From: Pedobacter mendelii | Lineage (GTDB): Bacteria > Bacteroidota > Bacteroidia > Sphingobacteriales > Sphingobacteriaceae | Assembly: GCF_014635725.1 (NCBI RefSeq) | Contig: NZ_BMDJ01000009.1 | Location: 124,001 to 188,000 of the forward strand | Direction: 5' to 3' | Length of the DNA: 64,000 nucleotides | Shown here: positions 1-8,857 of the stretch, one piece after another | Layout: every line of letters starts with the position of its first letter | Numbering within the stretch: the first letter of the stretch is position 1 | The notes under the pieces: model-generated | The model's input: only the letters and a program-made list of their open reading frames with translations | Databases searched by the model: none | Told to the model about the DNA's origin: nothing | Translations under genes and position numbers: made by a program

Positions 1-581
1 GCAGCCGATTTAATGCCGTAAGCCTGATTACCGAAATCAACCGTGTTTAAATACATGGTAATGATTTCTTCTTTCGTATAGTTTCTTTCCAGTTTAACGG
101 CAACAACCCATTCTTTAAACTTTTGCATTACTCGTTTAAAGAAATTCCTTTGTCTGCCTTCTTCCGAAAATAAATTTAAAGCCAATTGCTGGGTAATGGT
201 ACTTCCACCTTGTTTTTTGCCTATTAAATTATATCCGATAATGGTAAAAGTACGCTGAAAATCAATTCCTGAATGTTCTTTAAAACGGGTATCTTCCGTG
301 GCGATTAAACCATTTATTACGTTTGGAGAAATTTCTTTGTAAGTAACATTTGATCTGTTTTGAACAAAGTAGGTTCCAAGTGTTCTACCATCTTCGGCAA
401 TTATTTCTGATGCCTGATTACTTTTAGGGTGTTCAATATCTCTGAAAGATGGTAAGCTACCGAAAAGACCGAATCCCATCATGGAAATAAATATGGCAAA
501 TATTGCAATACCACCGATTACAATTTTCCAGATTCGTAGGTTATATCTTTTAACGTCGGCTGCAGAAAGGGATTTGTTCAT
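1..581 (-). CDS. Penicillin-binding protein 1A-type transglycosylase/transpeptidase (5' part, runs off window)
   Basis: Class A penicillin-binding protein that polymerises glycan strands and would crosslink peptides at the cell wall. Only the first ~193 residues are in the window. One N-terminal membrane helix (about residues 17-38) is followed by the GT51 transglycosylase domain with its signatures ATEDTRFKEHSG (catalytic Glu), GGSTITQQLALNL and RNYTKEEIITMYLN. The transpeptidase domain would lie beyond base 1. The start ATG at 581 is one base after the stop codon of the upstream SprE-like gene, so the two are probably co-transcribed and translationally coupled. The family is confident; 1A versus other class A members cannot be settled from the fragment. 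Confidence 0.9.
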   Translation of the reverse strand, partial: MNKSLSAADVKRYNLRIWKIVIGGIAIFAIFISMMGFGLFGSLPSFRDIEHPKSNQASEIIAEDGRTLGTYFVQNRSNVTYKEISPNVINGLIATEDTRFKEHSGIDFQRTFTIIGYNLIGKKQGGSTITQQLALNLFSEEGRQRNFFKRVMQKFKEWVVAVKLERNYTKEEIITMYLNTVDFGNQAYGIKSA

Positions 582-582
582 T

Positions 583-3357
583 TTAATAATTGTTTTTGTA
601 AAACTCCAGATACTCGCTTATACGATTCCTATCTGATAGTTTTTCGAAATTTTCTTTACTGATGATAAAGCTTTTGTACTTTGTAACAGGCACTTTCATT
701 ATGTTTTTTAACTGCCCTTTTATGCTTTCTTCATAAATTTTTGCATCTTCCAAATCAACAAAGCTGGTTACGTAAATCAGTTGGTCATCATCTAACTCTA
801 CCAATTTATGGGCCAAATCATTATCGGGATAATTTCCACGATTAAACTGACCAATTCCAAATCTCGAAGAGCTCAAAGTTAAGGAAGCATCGGCAACATC
901 TATAACATAATAGTAAGTATTTGATGTAGCGGTGCTGAATATGCTTGCCGGTTTTTCTGTTTCTATCTTATTGTCTTTAGGTTTTTCGACTTGCTTTATA
1001 ATTGCTTCGGCTGATTTATTAACGTCAGCAGCATTTATATTTTCAATTGGTTTTGGTTTTACATCTTCAGGTTTTGCCTGATTAACAAAACGAGGCTCAT
1101 TAGAATCAAAATCAATTAGGGCAATTGGTCTCTGCTTAAATTCCTCAAGATTTGCTTGTATATATTTAAGGTGATCTTTAACTAGAGGCACTATAATCAA
1201 ATCATTTGGATAAAGCGTTGTAATCAAATTGAATTCTGTTAAAAGCGCATCAATTTTTGATGTTCTTCCTACTGCAATTGCTTTCAAATAGGCATATTGT
1301 GGTGCTAAATCATTTGCCGGATAAGTCTTAATGTTTTCATCTGCCTGTTTAACAACATCTCCATAGTCTTTTTTAGCATAAGCATCAAAAGTGCGGTTGT
1401 AATTTGCATTTATCACGTTTTCAAGCTCATCTTGTTTAGCTGAATATGAAGGATCGAGAATGGTTTTTGCAAAATTCGATTCAGGAAACTTTGTTAACAC
1501 CAATTGGCGATATTCATTAGATTTACCTTCTTCGATGCCTTTATAATTCAAATACAAGCTATAATAAATTGCCACTAGGTGATTGTTTTCAGGAAAACGC
1601 CTAAGCAATTCGAGGTAAACTTTATTTGCTTCATCTTTATCATTTAACTCTTGCTGATAAAAACTTGCAATTTCAAAATAGGCATCAACAATTTTCTGAT
1701 TCGATATTGCCAGTAAATCAGTCGTTACAGGTAGGTTTGCTATAAATCGCTTTTCTAATGACGTTTGGTCAAGCGCAGTAGCCGAATCAGTATTATTAAC
1801 ATTACCAAACCCGTTCGCAACATTACCGCCTGCTAAAATTTGATTATTCTCTTGTGCAGATGAACGGATACTTTGACGCCAGTTATCTTCCAGTTGTCTA
1901 TTTCCCCAACGCTTTTTAAAATCTGCAAAGCCATTGCTAATCGCTGCATTGTTGTTAAAATAAAATGTATTACCGACTCCTGAAGCTGGATTTGCGTTTA
2001 AAGTTTGATTGGGGAAAGAAGCATCGTTAAGAGATTGGTTGCCTGTAGAATTTAAAATATTAGAAACCTCAACCTTTGGTCTTAAATAAGCCTTCACTTT
2101 TGCTTCCTGTTCATTTATAGGAAGTTTTGAAATTGCTTGTAAAGTGTCTTCACTGGAAATGATTGTGTACCTATCAGACAAGTATTGAAGGTTATTGGCC
2201 TTTTTTACAATATTATCGTAATCAGGAAAATTCTTCGGCAGAATCATTACAGTACTATCGTAATACACTTTGGCCTTGATGTAATTCCTAAACACTTTGA
2301 AATTTAAATCTGCAATTTTCAAATAAGATAAAGCTTTTTGATTTTGGTTCTTTGTGTTCCTTTGAACTGACTTTTGATAATTGTCTTCCGCTTTTATATA
2401 ATTGCCTTCTTTTGAAAAAAGTTCTCCAACCTGATAATAAATCTGGTCAGTATAATCAAAATTCTTATCATCTTTTAATAAAGTTAGTAAAGCTTTATCT
2501 TCATTTATTTTGTAGCCGCTTATTAACGCCTTTAATTTAATCCTTTGCAAATTTGAATGGAAGTACATTTCAAAAGGTGCGTTACTGTTTTCAACCTTCG
2601 TATAGTTAATGAATGCATTTTGAAGATCATTTTCTTTTTCCTGTAACTGAGCCAAAATATATTGCCAGCGAATTCTTAATTGTTTTTCGTCGGCATTTCT
2701 AATGGCAGTTTCTAATAATAAAATAGCTTCTTTGTATCTTTTCTGATAAATCCGCATCTGAGCCGTTGTTGCCAGAGGCATGGCTAAATCTTTTTTAAGT
2801 TCATCAGCCGATCTTAGCATGGTATCTAAAATCTTATCAGCATATACCATGTTATTTAATTCCATTTGGCTTCTGGCTTTCCAGTTCATCGCCATAATGA
2901 AGGTTTTTAAATCGCTGTTGTAGGTTTTGGCTGTATAATCAAAATACTCAGATGCGATGAAATAATTACCTTTTAAATAATTCGCCCTACCTAAAAGCAT
3001 ATATGCATCATCTATATAATTGCTAAAACTTTTGTCGTTAATAATCGTTTGACCTTTAAAAATAACTTCGTCAAGTGGTTTGTTAGCAGCACTTGGTGTT
3101 AAGGTTAAAATAACCTGTGGTTCAGGATCTAAATAAACCGGAAGAATTCTCTCATAGTTGTCAGAATAAGTTTGTAGCAAACCTTCGTTATACTCTGTTA
3201 ATATAACGTTTGAGTTATAGATATAGTTATACCTTGCCGTTAAGTTTTGCATCTTACGGTCAACGGTAGTATCTTTATTAGCTACACAGCCATAAATTAA
3301 AAACAGGCTGAAAATAAATAGGAAGGGAGATAAAGTTTTGTCGGTGTATTTTTTCAA
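583..3357 (-). CDS. sprE: SprE/PorW-like TPR lipoprotein of the type IX secretion/gliding machinery
   Basis: 924-residue lipoprotein with signal peptide and lipobox LIYGC (Cys24), a long alpha-helical tetratricopeptide-like body (about residues 35-700), a low-complexity linker rich in Pro/Lys, and a C-terminal domain (about 820-924) beginning near YYYVIDVADA. The N-terminal region with ARYNYIYNSNVILTEYNEG and the C-terminal domain resemble SprE of Flavobacterium and PorW of Porphyromonas, which are needed for type IX secretion. The start codon at 3357 is TTG; no in-frame ATG precedes the signal peptide. It lies next to the ATP synthase operon and directly upstream of a PBP1A gene. Naming as sprE/porW rests on overall resemblance and not on an alignment. 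Confidence 0.78.
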   Translation of the reverse strand: MKKYTDKTLSPFLFIFSLFLIYGCVANKDTTVDRKMQNLTARYNYIYNSNVILTEYNEGLLQTYSDNYERILPVYLDPEPQVILTLTPSAANKPLDEVIFKGQTIINDKSFSNYIDDAYMLLGRANYLKGNYFIASEYFDYTAKTYNSDLKTFIMAMNWKARSQMELNNMVYADKILDTMLRSADELKKDLAMPLATTAQMRIYQKRYKEAILLLETAIRNADEKQLRIRWQYILAQLQEKENDLQNAFINYTKVENSNAPFEMYFHSNLQRIKLKALISGYKINEDKALLTLLKDDKNFDYTDQIYYQVGELFSKEGNYIKAEDNYQKSVQRNTKNQNQKALSYLKIADLNFKVFRNYIKAKVYYDSTVMILPKNFPDYDNIVKKANNLQYLSDRYTIISSEDTLQAISKLPINEQEAKVKAYLRPKVEVSNILNSTGNQSLNDASFPNQTLNANPASGVGNTFYFNNNAAISNGFADFKKRWGNRQLEDNWRQSIRSSAQENNQILAGGNVANGFGNVNNTDSATALDQTSLEKRFIANLPVTTDLLAISNQKIVDAYFEIASFYQQELNDKDEANKVYLELLRRFPENNHLVAIYYSLYLNYKGIEEGKSNEYRQLVLTKFPESNFAKTILDPSYSAKQDELENVINANYNRTFDAYAKKDYGDVVKQADENIKTYPANDLAPQYAYLKAIAVGRTSKIDALLTEFNLITTLYPNDLIIVPLVKDHLKYIQANLEEFKQRPIALIDFDSNEPRFVNQAKPEDVKPKPIENINAADVNKSAEAIIKQVEKPKDNKIETEKPASIFSTATSNTYYYVIDVADASLTLSSSRFGIGQFNRGNYPDNDLAHKLVELDDDQLIYVTSFVDLEDAKIYEESIKGQLKNIMKVPVTKYKSFIISKENFEKLSDRNRISEYLEFYKNNY

Positions 3358-3402
3358 GTATAAGAAATCGCTTTAGTGGATATACAATTAACAAAATGTA
3401 AG

Positions 3403-3410
3403 CAAAATTA
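3403..3410 (-). promoter_or_regulatory. Candidate promoter -7 box for the SprE/PorW gene
   Basis: Read on the minus strand this is TAATTTTG, a match to the Bacteroidota -7 consensus TAnnTTTG, 46 bases before the TTG start of the SprE-like gene. No well-spaced TTG -33 box was found, so this is tentative. Confidence 0.35.
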
Positions 3411-3464
3411 TTTTATTTGGCAACAAATTTATTATTCAAAGTTAAATAATTATTGTATTAAATA

Positions 3465-3689
3465 ATGGAAAAACCTAAAGATGAAATACCAACAAAGAAA
3501 GTGAATGCGGCTGCAAAATACTCTGCAATCGGTTTCCAAATGATTGCAACAATTGGTTTGTTAACTTTTATAGGTTATAAAATTGATGAACATCGAAATA
3601 GTAAAAGCAATTTAATAACGGCTGCTTTTGCTTTGGTAGGTGTTGGAATTGCATTATACCAGGTGATTAGACAAGCTACAAGAGATTAG
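3465..3689 (+). CDS. atpZ: AtpZ/AtpI family F0F1 ATP synthase accessory protein
   Basis: 74-residue protein with a charged N-terminus and two membrane helices (about residues 22-40 and 50-66) separated by a short polar loop containing YKIDEHRNSKS. Size, two-helix topology and place as first gene before atpB fit the AtpZ/AtpI family, which assists assembly of the c-ring or Mg/Ca handling in other bacteria. It is divergent from the SprE-like gene. No clear promoter box was seen in the gap. The family call is good; the exact role in this phylum is inferred. Confidence 0.8.
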   Translation: MEKPKDEIPTKKVNAAAKYSAIGFQMIATIGLLTFIGYKIDEHRNSKSNLITAAFALVGVGIALYQVIRQATRD

Positions 3690-3693
3690 TTTT

Positions 3694-3756
3694 AGTTGCC
3701 GGTTGGCAATTATCGGTTTTCAGTTGCCAGTTACGAATTATCGGTTATCTGTTTTA
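3694..3756 (+). repeat. Heptad array, NRTTNNC family (9 units)
   Basis: Nine consecutive 7-base units in strict register: AGTTGCC, GGTTGGC, AATTATC, GGTTTTC, AGTTGCC, AGTTACG, AATTATC, GGTTATC, TGTTTTA. Positions 3 and 4 of every unit are TT while other positions drift. It begins five bases after the atpZ stop codon. Confidence 0.85.
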
Positions 3757-3765
3757 AAACCCAGT

Positions 3766-3821
3766 CTTAATACTTGATACTCAAATCTTGATACTTAGCA
3801 CTTAAACCTTGATACTTGATG
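3766..3821 (+). repeat. Heptad array, CTTGATA family (8 units)
   Basis: Eight consecutive heptads: CTTAATA, CTTGATA, CTCAAAT, CTTGATA, CTTAGCA, CTTAAAC, CTTGATA, CTTGATG. It follows the NRTTNNC array after nine bases. The last units overlap the -33 region of the promoter proposed for the next gene. Confidence 0.9.
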
Positions 3822-3838
3822 CTAAAATCCTATCTTTG
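3809..3838 (+). promoter_or_regulatory. Promoter of the ATP synthase operon (internal, after atpZ)
   Basis: TTG at 3809-3811, a 19-base spacer, then TATCTTTG at 3831-3838. This is a full match to the Bacteroidota -33/-7 arrangement (TTG, 17-23 bases, TAnnTTTG). The predicted start of transcription is near 3842, about 30 bases before the TTG start of the following gene. The -33 TTG is contributed by a heptad repeat unit. Confidence 0.65.
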
Positions 3839-3870
3839 CCAAAGTTTTTATTTGCAAAGAATTTATTCCA

Positions 3871-4260
3871 TTGACTCTAGCCAAATTTACCAGTTTCTAT
3901 TTTATTTTTATCGGTGTTTTAATCGGATTGGTAGCTATTTTGCCTTCTATTTTTCCAGGTTCGAATTTATTTGTACCCAACTTCTGGTTGATGTTTGGTT
4001 TTCTGGCAGGCATAACTTTTATCGCTTATTTACTTGTTGACATTGGAATAAAAAGAGATCCTGAAGTAGGGATTATGGCAATTATGGGATCAATTGCCGT
4101 GAAGATGATTTTTTGTATGGCTTTTGTATTGATTTACAGTATAAAAGGCAAGGGAATTGGGGTTCTATTTCTCCTAAATTTTTTTTCTTTATATTTATTG
4201 TTTTCAGTCTTTGAAATATACTGTCTGTTACGTAACTTGCGCCACCAAAATTTAAAGTAA
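3871..4260 (+). CDS. Small membrane protein of the ATP synthase operon (unknown function)
   Basis: 129-residue protein made of four predicted membrane helices (about residues 5-24, 32-50, 65-85, 90-112) and a basic C-terminus. It occupies the second accessory place before atpB, where other bacteria carry atpI, so a role in ATP synthase assembly is likely but not shown by any motif. A stop codon at 3823 and the absence of an in-frame ATG leave TTG 3871 as the best start; the promoter at 3809-3838 fits this. It ends 14 bases before atpB. Confidence 0.7.
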   Translation: MTLAKFTSFYFIFIGVLIGLVAILPSIFPGSNLFVPNFWLMFGFLAGITFIAYLLVDIGIKRDPEVGIMAIMGSIAVKMIFCMAFVLIYSIKGKGIGVLFLLNFFSLYLLFSVFEIYCLLRNLRHQNLK

Positions 4261-4274
4261 AAATCTGCCAATAA

Positions 4275-5399
4275 ATGGATTGTAACCAAGTTTTAGTATC
4301 TAAAGTTAAGAAGGTAATTGTTGTTTTTACGCTTTTAATCGCGTTTTTATCTATCAAGATTGATACTTTCGCTCAAGCTGATAGTGCTGTTGTTCCTGTT
4401 GATAGTGCTGTTGCTAAAACTGCTGAAGCTGTTTCTGGCGAACATGGTGCTGTTGAGCATGATGAGAAAAAATTCGAGCCTACCGAAGTGATTATGGAAC
4501 ACATTGCAGATTCGCACATGTGGCATCTTTGGGGACATACCTCATTGCCTCTTCCGGTAATTTTATATACAAATGGCGGTTTAGAAGTTTTATCTTCGGG
4601 TAACTTTCATCATGGCGAGCATGACTATACTGGTAAATACAATACTTACCGTTTAGAAGAAGACCATGTAAAAGTAGTTGGTGCGGATGGTAAAATTGAC
4701 GAAGAAGCATCTGTTTTAGATTTCTCTATTACTAAAAACGTTGCGGCAATGTTCGTTGCTATATTAGTTATCTTAATCGTATTTATTTCGGTTGCTGGCG
4801 CTTACAAAAAGCGTGTTGGTAAAGCACCCAAAGGTTTGCAATCTTTTATAGAACCAATCGTGATTTTTGTGAGAGATGATATTGCTAAGCCAAACATCGG
4901 GCATAAATATGCGAAATTCATGCCTTATTTATTAACCACGTTTTTCTTTATACTTTTCAATAACATTTTTGGTTTAATACCAATTTTCCCAGGTGGGGCT
5001 AACGTTACAGGTAATATTGCTTTAACGTTTGTAATGGCTTTAGGAACAATGATAATTGTAAACATTAATGGTAACAAATATTATTGGAAGCACATTTTTA
5101 AACCTGATGTACCACTTTGGTTATATCCAATTATGATTCCTGTGGAATTAATTGGTATTATTTCTAAGCCATTTGCTTTAATGATTCGTTTGTTTGCGAA
5201 CATTACCGCCGGTCACATTATTGTATTAAGTTTAATTTCCTTAATCTTTATTTTCGAAACATTGGCTATTGCTCCGGTTTCAGTTGCATTCGTATTGTTT
5301 ATGGATGTATTGGAATTGTTAGTAGCATTTTTACAAGCCTTTATTTTTACATTACTTACTGCTTTATTTATTGGTATGGCAGTAGAAGAACATCATTAA
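4275..5399 (+). CDS. atpB: ATP synthase F0 subunit a
   Basis: Proton-channel subunit of the membrane sector. 374 residues, longer than the ~270 of E. coli because of a signal-like N-terminus ending near TFAQA and an acidic, His-rich region of ~120 residues before the first core helix. The core has the essential Arg in MIRLFANITAGH (about residue 305) and the C-terminal helix with FLQAFIFTLLTALFIGMA. The extended, cleavable-looking N-terminus is common in Bacteroidota subunit a. It sits 41 bases before atpE in the atp operon. Confidence 0.97.
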   Translation: MDCNQVLVSKVKKVIVVFTLLIAFLSIKIDTFAQADSAVVPVDSAVAKTAEAVSGEHGAVEHDEKKFEPTEVIMEHIADSHMWHLWGHTSLPLPVILYTNGGLEVLSSGNFHHGEHDYTGKYNTYRLEEDHVKVVGADGKIDEEASVLDFSITKNVAAMFVAILVILIVFISVAGAYKKRVGKAPKGLQSFIEPIVIFVRDDIAKPNIGHKYAKFMPYLLTTFFFILFNNIFGLIPIFPGGANVTGNIALTFVMALGTMIIVNINGNKYYWKHIFKPDVPLWLYPIMIPVELIGIISKPFALMIRLFANITAGHIIVLSLISLIFIFETLAIAPVSVAFVLFMDVLELLVAFLQAFIFTLLTALFIGMAVEEHH

Positions 5400-5428
5400 C
5401 AGAAAACTATTTTTTACAATTAATATAA

Positions 5429-5656
<228 letters not shown>

Positions 5657-5744
5657 TCAATACTGAAAAAATTAGGTTGGGTATTAACGATTGGTTATTT
5701 ACCCGCCTTATTAACTACGATTAAGATAAAAAAAATTAGATAAA

Positions 5745-6239
5745 ATGGAATTAGTAACCCCAAGCATAGGATTGGTTTTTTGGACCACAATATCGTTTAT
5801 TTGCTTATTGATATTACTTAGGAAATTTGCATGGAAACCTATTTTAGGTGCTATTCACGAACGTGAGCAAAGCATTGATGAAGCATTAAATAAAGCTGAG
5901 TTGGCAAAACAAGAAATGGCTCGTTTAACCAGCCAAAATCAAGATTTGATGCAACAGGCTCGTGCTGAACGCGATGAAATTTTAAAGGAAGCTAAAACCT
6001 TGAAAGACGGTATCTTAAACGAAGCTAAAAAACAGGCTCAAGTAGAAGGTGCTAAATTAATTGAAAAAGCTAAGATTGAAATCGAGAACCAAAAGAAAGC
6101 CGCTTTAGCTGAAGTTAAAGATCAGGTTTCTTCATTATCATTAGAAATTGCTGAACGTGTTTTACGTACTCAGTTAGATGATAAAACCAAGCAAGAAGCT
6201 TTAGTTGCCAACTTGTTAAAAGACGTTGAATTAAACTAA
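5745..6239 (+). CDS. atpF: ATP synthase F0 subunit b
   Basis: 164-residue peripheral stalk subunit: one N-terminal membrane helix (about residues 8-26) followed by a long charged coiled coil (about 30-150) rich in Ala, Glu, Lys and Gln. KFAWKPILGAIHERE just after the membrane helix is typical of subunit b. It lies between atpE and atpH and is followed by a heptad-repeat stem-loop. Confidence 0.96.
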   Translation: MELVTPSIGLVFWTTISFICLLILLRKFAWKPILGAIHEREQSIDEALNKAELAKQEMARLTSQNQDLMQQARAERDEILKEAKTLKDGILNEAKKQAQVEGAKLIEKAKIEIENQKKAALAEVKDQVSSLSLEIAERVLRTQLDDKTKQEALVANLLKDVELN

Positions 6240-6240
6240 A

Positions 6241-6341
6241 TAAGTTATAAGTATTACGTTTTAAGTTTTAAGTTGTGGGTTAGTGTAGCGATGGTTTATC
6301 GAACTACAACTTACAACTTATAACTTACAACTTACGACTCC
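6241..6341 (+). repeat. Inverted heptad arrays, TAAGTTN / CAACTTA, stem-loop
   Basis: The left arm (6241-6282) has six heptads: TAAGTTA, TAAGTAT, TACGTTT, TAAGTTT, TAAGTTG, TGGGTTA. The right arm (6300-6341) has CGAACTA, CAACTTA, CAACTTA, TAACTTA, CAACTTA, CGACTCC. The arms are the reverse complement of each other in type and enclose a loop of 17 bases, so an RNA of this gap could fold into a long imperfect hairpin between atpF and atpH. Confidence 0.9.
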
Positions 6342-6347
6342 AAGAAT

Positions 6348-6887
6348 ATGTCAGAAATTAAAGTTGCAAGCAGATACGCCAAATCATTAATCGACTTAGT
6401 TGTTGAAAACAACGGTTTAGCCGACTCTTATAATGATATGGTTTTGTTTGAGAGAGTGGTTGATGAAACCCCTGAACTGGAAGCAATATTAAAAAACCCA
6501 ATTGTACCTTTAGATAAAAAGACTGGTATATTAAATGGAATTTTTGCTGATAAAGTTGGTAAGTTAACCATTGCCTTTTTCAAAATTGTGGTAAACAAAG
6601 GTCGCTCGGCAATTTTATTTGCTACAGCGAAACAGTTTATACAACAATACAATCAAATAAAAGGCATTGTTACCGCCGATGTAACTTCAGCAACAGCTTT
6701 AAGTACTGAAGCTAAAGAGCAGATTGTTGCAATTGTAAAAAGAGAATTAGGTGCTAATGAAGTTATTGTTAAAGAGAAAATTAATGAGAAACTAATTGGT
6801 GGCTTTATATTAAAAGTTGGCGATAAACAATTTGATGCAAGTATTGCAAGTGGTTTAAGTAAACTGAAAAAGGAATTTGCGCTTTAG
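6348..6887 (+). CDS. atpH: ATP synthase F1 subunit delta
   Basis: 179-residue stalk protein linking F1 to subunit b. The N-terminal helical bundle starts SRYAKSLIDLVVE, and the C-terminal domain contains the family pattern VKEKINEKLIGGFILKVGDKQFDASI near residues 140-168 (written here only as position and start). Length is normal. The gene lies between atpF and atpA with repeat-filled gaps on both sides. Confidence 0.95.
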   Translation: MSEIKVASRYAKSLIDLVVENNGLADSYNDMVLFERVVDETPELEAILKNPIVPLDKKTGILNGIFADKVGKLTIAFFKIVVNKGRSAILFATAKQFIQQYNQIKGIVTADVTSATALSTEAKEQIVAIVKRELGANEVIVKEKINEKLIGGFILKVGDKQFDASIASGLSKLKKEFAL

Positions 6888-6890
6888 AAA

Positions 6891-6925
6891 GTATCAATTA
6901 GTTAGTATCAAGTATCAAGTATCAA
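6891..6925 (+). repeat. Heptad array, GTATCAA family (5 units)
   Basis: GTATCAA, TTAGTTA, GTATCAA, GTATCAA, GTATCAA in strict 7-base register, starting three bases after the atpH stop codon. The opposite-strand family CTTGATA is not found in this gap, so there is no paired arm here. Confidence 0.85.
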
Positions 6926-6961
6926 GATTGGGTTGAGATGAGATTTGAGGGGTGCTGAAAT

Positions 6962-7075
6962 AACCGAAGAACTACAGCGCTAAAATATATAAACCCGATT
7001 GGCAGCGATAGGCTTTGAAGCTGAAAGCAAAAAGACTAAAGCAGAAAGCGGGACTGGAATAACAAAAGAATTACA
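6962..7075 (+). repeat. Degenerate copies of the AAACCCGA-type interspersed element
   Basis: AAACCCGATTGG at 6991, then GCAGCGATAG, GACTAAAGCAG, CGGGACTGG and GAATTACAAG in the same order as in the right arm of the element at 35992-36283 (AAACCCGACAG, AGCGTATAGC, AACTATAAGCG, GGGACTG, GCATTACAG). A stretch at 6962-6976 (ACCGAAGAACTACAG) resembles the end of another unit. The relation was judged by eye. Confidence 0.6.
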
Positions 7076-7109
7076 AGATTTACATTTACAAAAGATATAA
7101 ATTAAAATT

Positions 7110-8684
7110 ATGGTAGAGGTAAGACCAGACGAAGTATCGGCAATTATCAGACAGCAATTGGCGGGCTTTAAATCAGAAACCGAACTGGAAGAAGTTGGTA
7201 CCGTGTTGCAAGTGGGCGACGGTATTGCCCGTGTTTACGGTTTAACTAAAGTTCAATCGGGTGAGTTGGTTGAATTTGCAAACGGCCTGCAAGGCATTGT
7301 ATTAAACCTTGAAGAAGATAACGTTGGTGTTGTACTTTTGGGTGCTTCTGACGAGATTAAAGAAGGCGATACAATTAAACGTACCAAAAAAATTGCCTCT
7401 ATTAAAGTTGGTGAAGGTATGCTTGGCCGCGTAGTAAACACCTTGGGTTTACCTTTAGATGGTAAAGGCCCAATTTTAGGTGAAACTTACGAGATGCCTT
7501 TAGAGCGTAAAGCACCAGGTGTAATTTATCGTCAGCCGGTAAATGAGCCTTTACAAACTGGTATTAAGGCAATCGATGCAATGATTCCAATCGGTCGTGG
7601 TCAACGTGAGTTGGTTATTGGCGATCGTCAGATTGGTAAAACTGCAGTTTGTATTGATACCATTATCAACCAAAAAGAATTTTATGAAGCAGGCCAGCCT
7701 GTGTTCTGTATTTATGTAGCTATCGGTCAGAAAAATTCTACCGTTGCAAACATTGTACGTACACTTGAGGAAAATGGCGCTTTACCATATACAGTTGTTG
7801 TTGCTGCTTCGGCTGCTGATCCTGCTCCAATGCAGTTTTATGCTCCGTTTGCAGGTGCTGCAATTGGTGAGTTTTTCCGTGATACAGGTAGACCAGCTTT
7901 AATTGTTTATGATGATTTATCTAAACAAGCTGTTGCTTACCGTGAAGTATCTTTATTACTTCGTCGTCCACCTGGCCGTGAGGCTTATCCAGGTGACGTT
8001 TTCTACTTACACAGTCGTTTGTTAGAAAGAGCAGCAAAAATCAACGCAAATGATGATATTGCACAAGCGATGAATGATTTGCCTGAATCTATACGACATA
8101 TTGTTAAGGGTGGCGGTTCATTAACAGCACTTCCAATTATCGAAACTCAAGCGGGTGATGTTTCTGCATATATCCCAACCAACGTAATCTCGATTACTGA
8201 TGGTCAGATTTTCTTAGAGTCGAACTTATTCAACGCAGGTATCCGTCCGGCTATTAACGTAGGTATCTCGGTATCACGTGTGGGTGGTAATGCTCAAATT
8301 AAATCGATGAAAAAAGTAGCTGGTACTTTAAAGTTAGATCAGGCTCAATACCGTGAATTAGAGGCTTTCTCTAAATTCGGTTCTGATTTAGATGCTGCAA
8401 CGAAATCGGTTTTAGATAAAGGTGCACGTAATGTACAAATGCTAAAACAAGCACAGTTTACTCCCTTTACGGTTGAGAAACAAGTTGCAATTGTTTATGC
8501 AGGTACTAAAAACTTAATGCGTAGCGTACCAGTTGATAAAGTAAAAGAATTCGAAACTGAATATTTAACACAATTGGAAATGCGCCATCCAGAAACTTTA
8601 GCAGCGTTAAAAGCTGGTAAGTTTGATGATACCATTACAGGTGTTTTAGATACAGTAGCAAAAGAGATTTCAAGTAAATACTAA
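7110..8684 (+). CDS. atpA: ATP synthase F1 subunit alpha
   Basis: 524-residue non-catalytic nucleotide-binding subunit of F1. The P-loop is [10 protein letters not shown] (about residues 171-180), followed by the family signatures [19 protein letters not shown] (about 268-286), [20 protein letters not shown] and [14 protein letters not shown]. Full length and normal order before atpG. Flanked by heptad-repeat gaps. Confidence 0.98.
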   Translation: MVEVRPDEVSAIIRQQLAGFKSETELEEVGTVLQVGDGIARVYGLTKVQSGELVEFANGLQGIVLNLEEDNVGVVLLGASDEIKEGDTIKRTKKIASIKVGEGMLGRVVNTLGLPLDGKGPILGETYEMPLERKAPGVIYRQPVNEPLQTGIKAIDAMIPIGRGQRELVIGDRQIGKTAVCIDTIINQKEFYEAGQPVFCIYVAIGQKNSTVANIVRTLEENGALPYTVVVAASAADPAPMQFYAPFAGAAIGEFFRDTGRPALIVYDDLSKQAVAYREVSLLLRRPPGREAYPGDVFYLHSRLLERAAKINANDDIAQAMNDLPESIRHIVKGGGSLTALPIIETQAGDVSAYIPTNVISITDGQIFLESNLFNAGIRPAINVGISVSRVGGNAQIKSMKKVAGTLKLDQAQYRELEAFSKFGSDLDAATKSVLDKGARNVQMLKQAQFTPFTVEKQVAIVYAGTKNLMRSVPVDKVKEFETEYLTQLEMRHPETLAALKAGKFDDTITGVLDTVAKEISSKY

Positions 8685-8687
8685 TAA

Positions 8688-8848
8688 GTATCAAGTAGTT
8701 GGTATCAAATATCAAGACAAAGTTTGACACCTAATCTTGCTACTTGCTACTGATGAAATAAATAGATTAATTAGACACAAGTAGCTTGGATCATCTATCA
8801 ACAGAGGCAATATGTCTTAACTTGATACTTGATACTTAATACTCGATA
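8688..8848 (+). repeat. Paired heptad arrays, GTATCAA then TTGCTAC/CTTGATA
   Basis: From 8688 nine heptads run in one register: GTATCAA, GTAGTTG, GTATCAA, ATATCAA, GACAAAG, TTTGACA, CCTAATC, TTGCTAC, TTGCTAC (to 8750). A second array with the opposite-strand word follows at 8821-8848: CTTGATA, CTTGATA, CTTAATA, CTCGATA, ending nine bases before the atpG start. Together they fill the atpA-atpG gap and can pair over ~160 bases. Confidence 0.88.
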
Positions 8849-8857
8849 TTATAAAGA

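Noticed and set aside
3816..4040. 74-codon ORF overlapping the second ATP synthase accessory gene
   Set aside because: Begins in the repeat array and overlaps a four-helix membrane protein in another frame; Cys/Phe-rich shadow.
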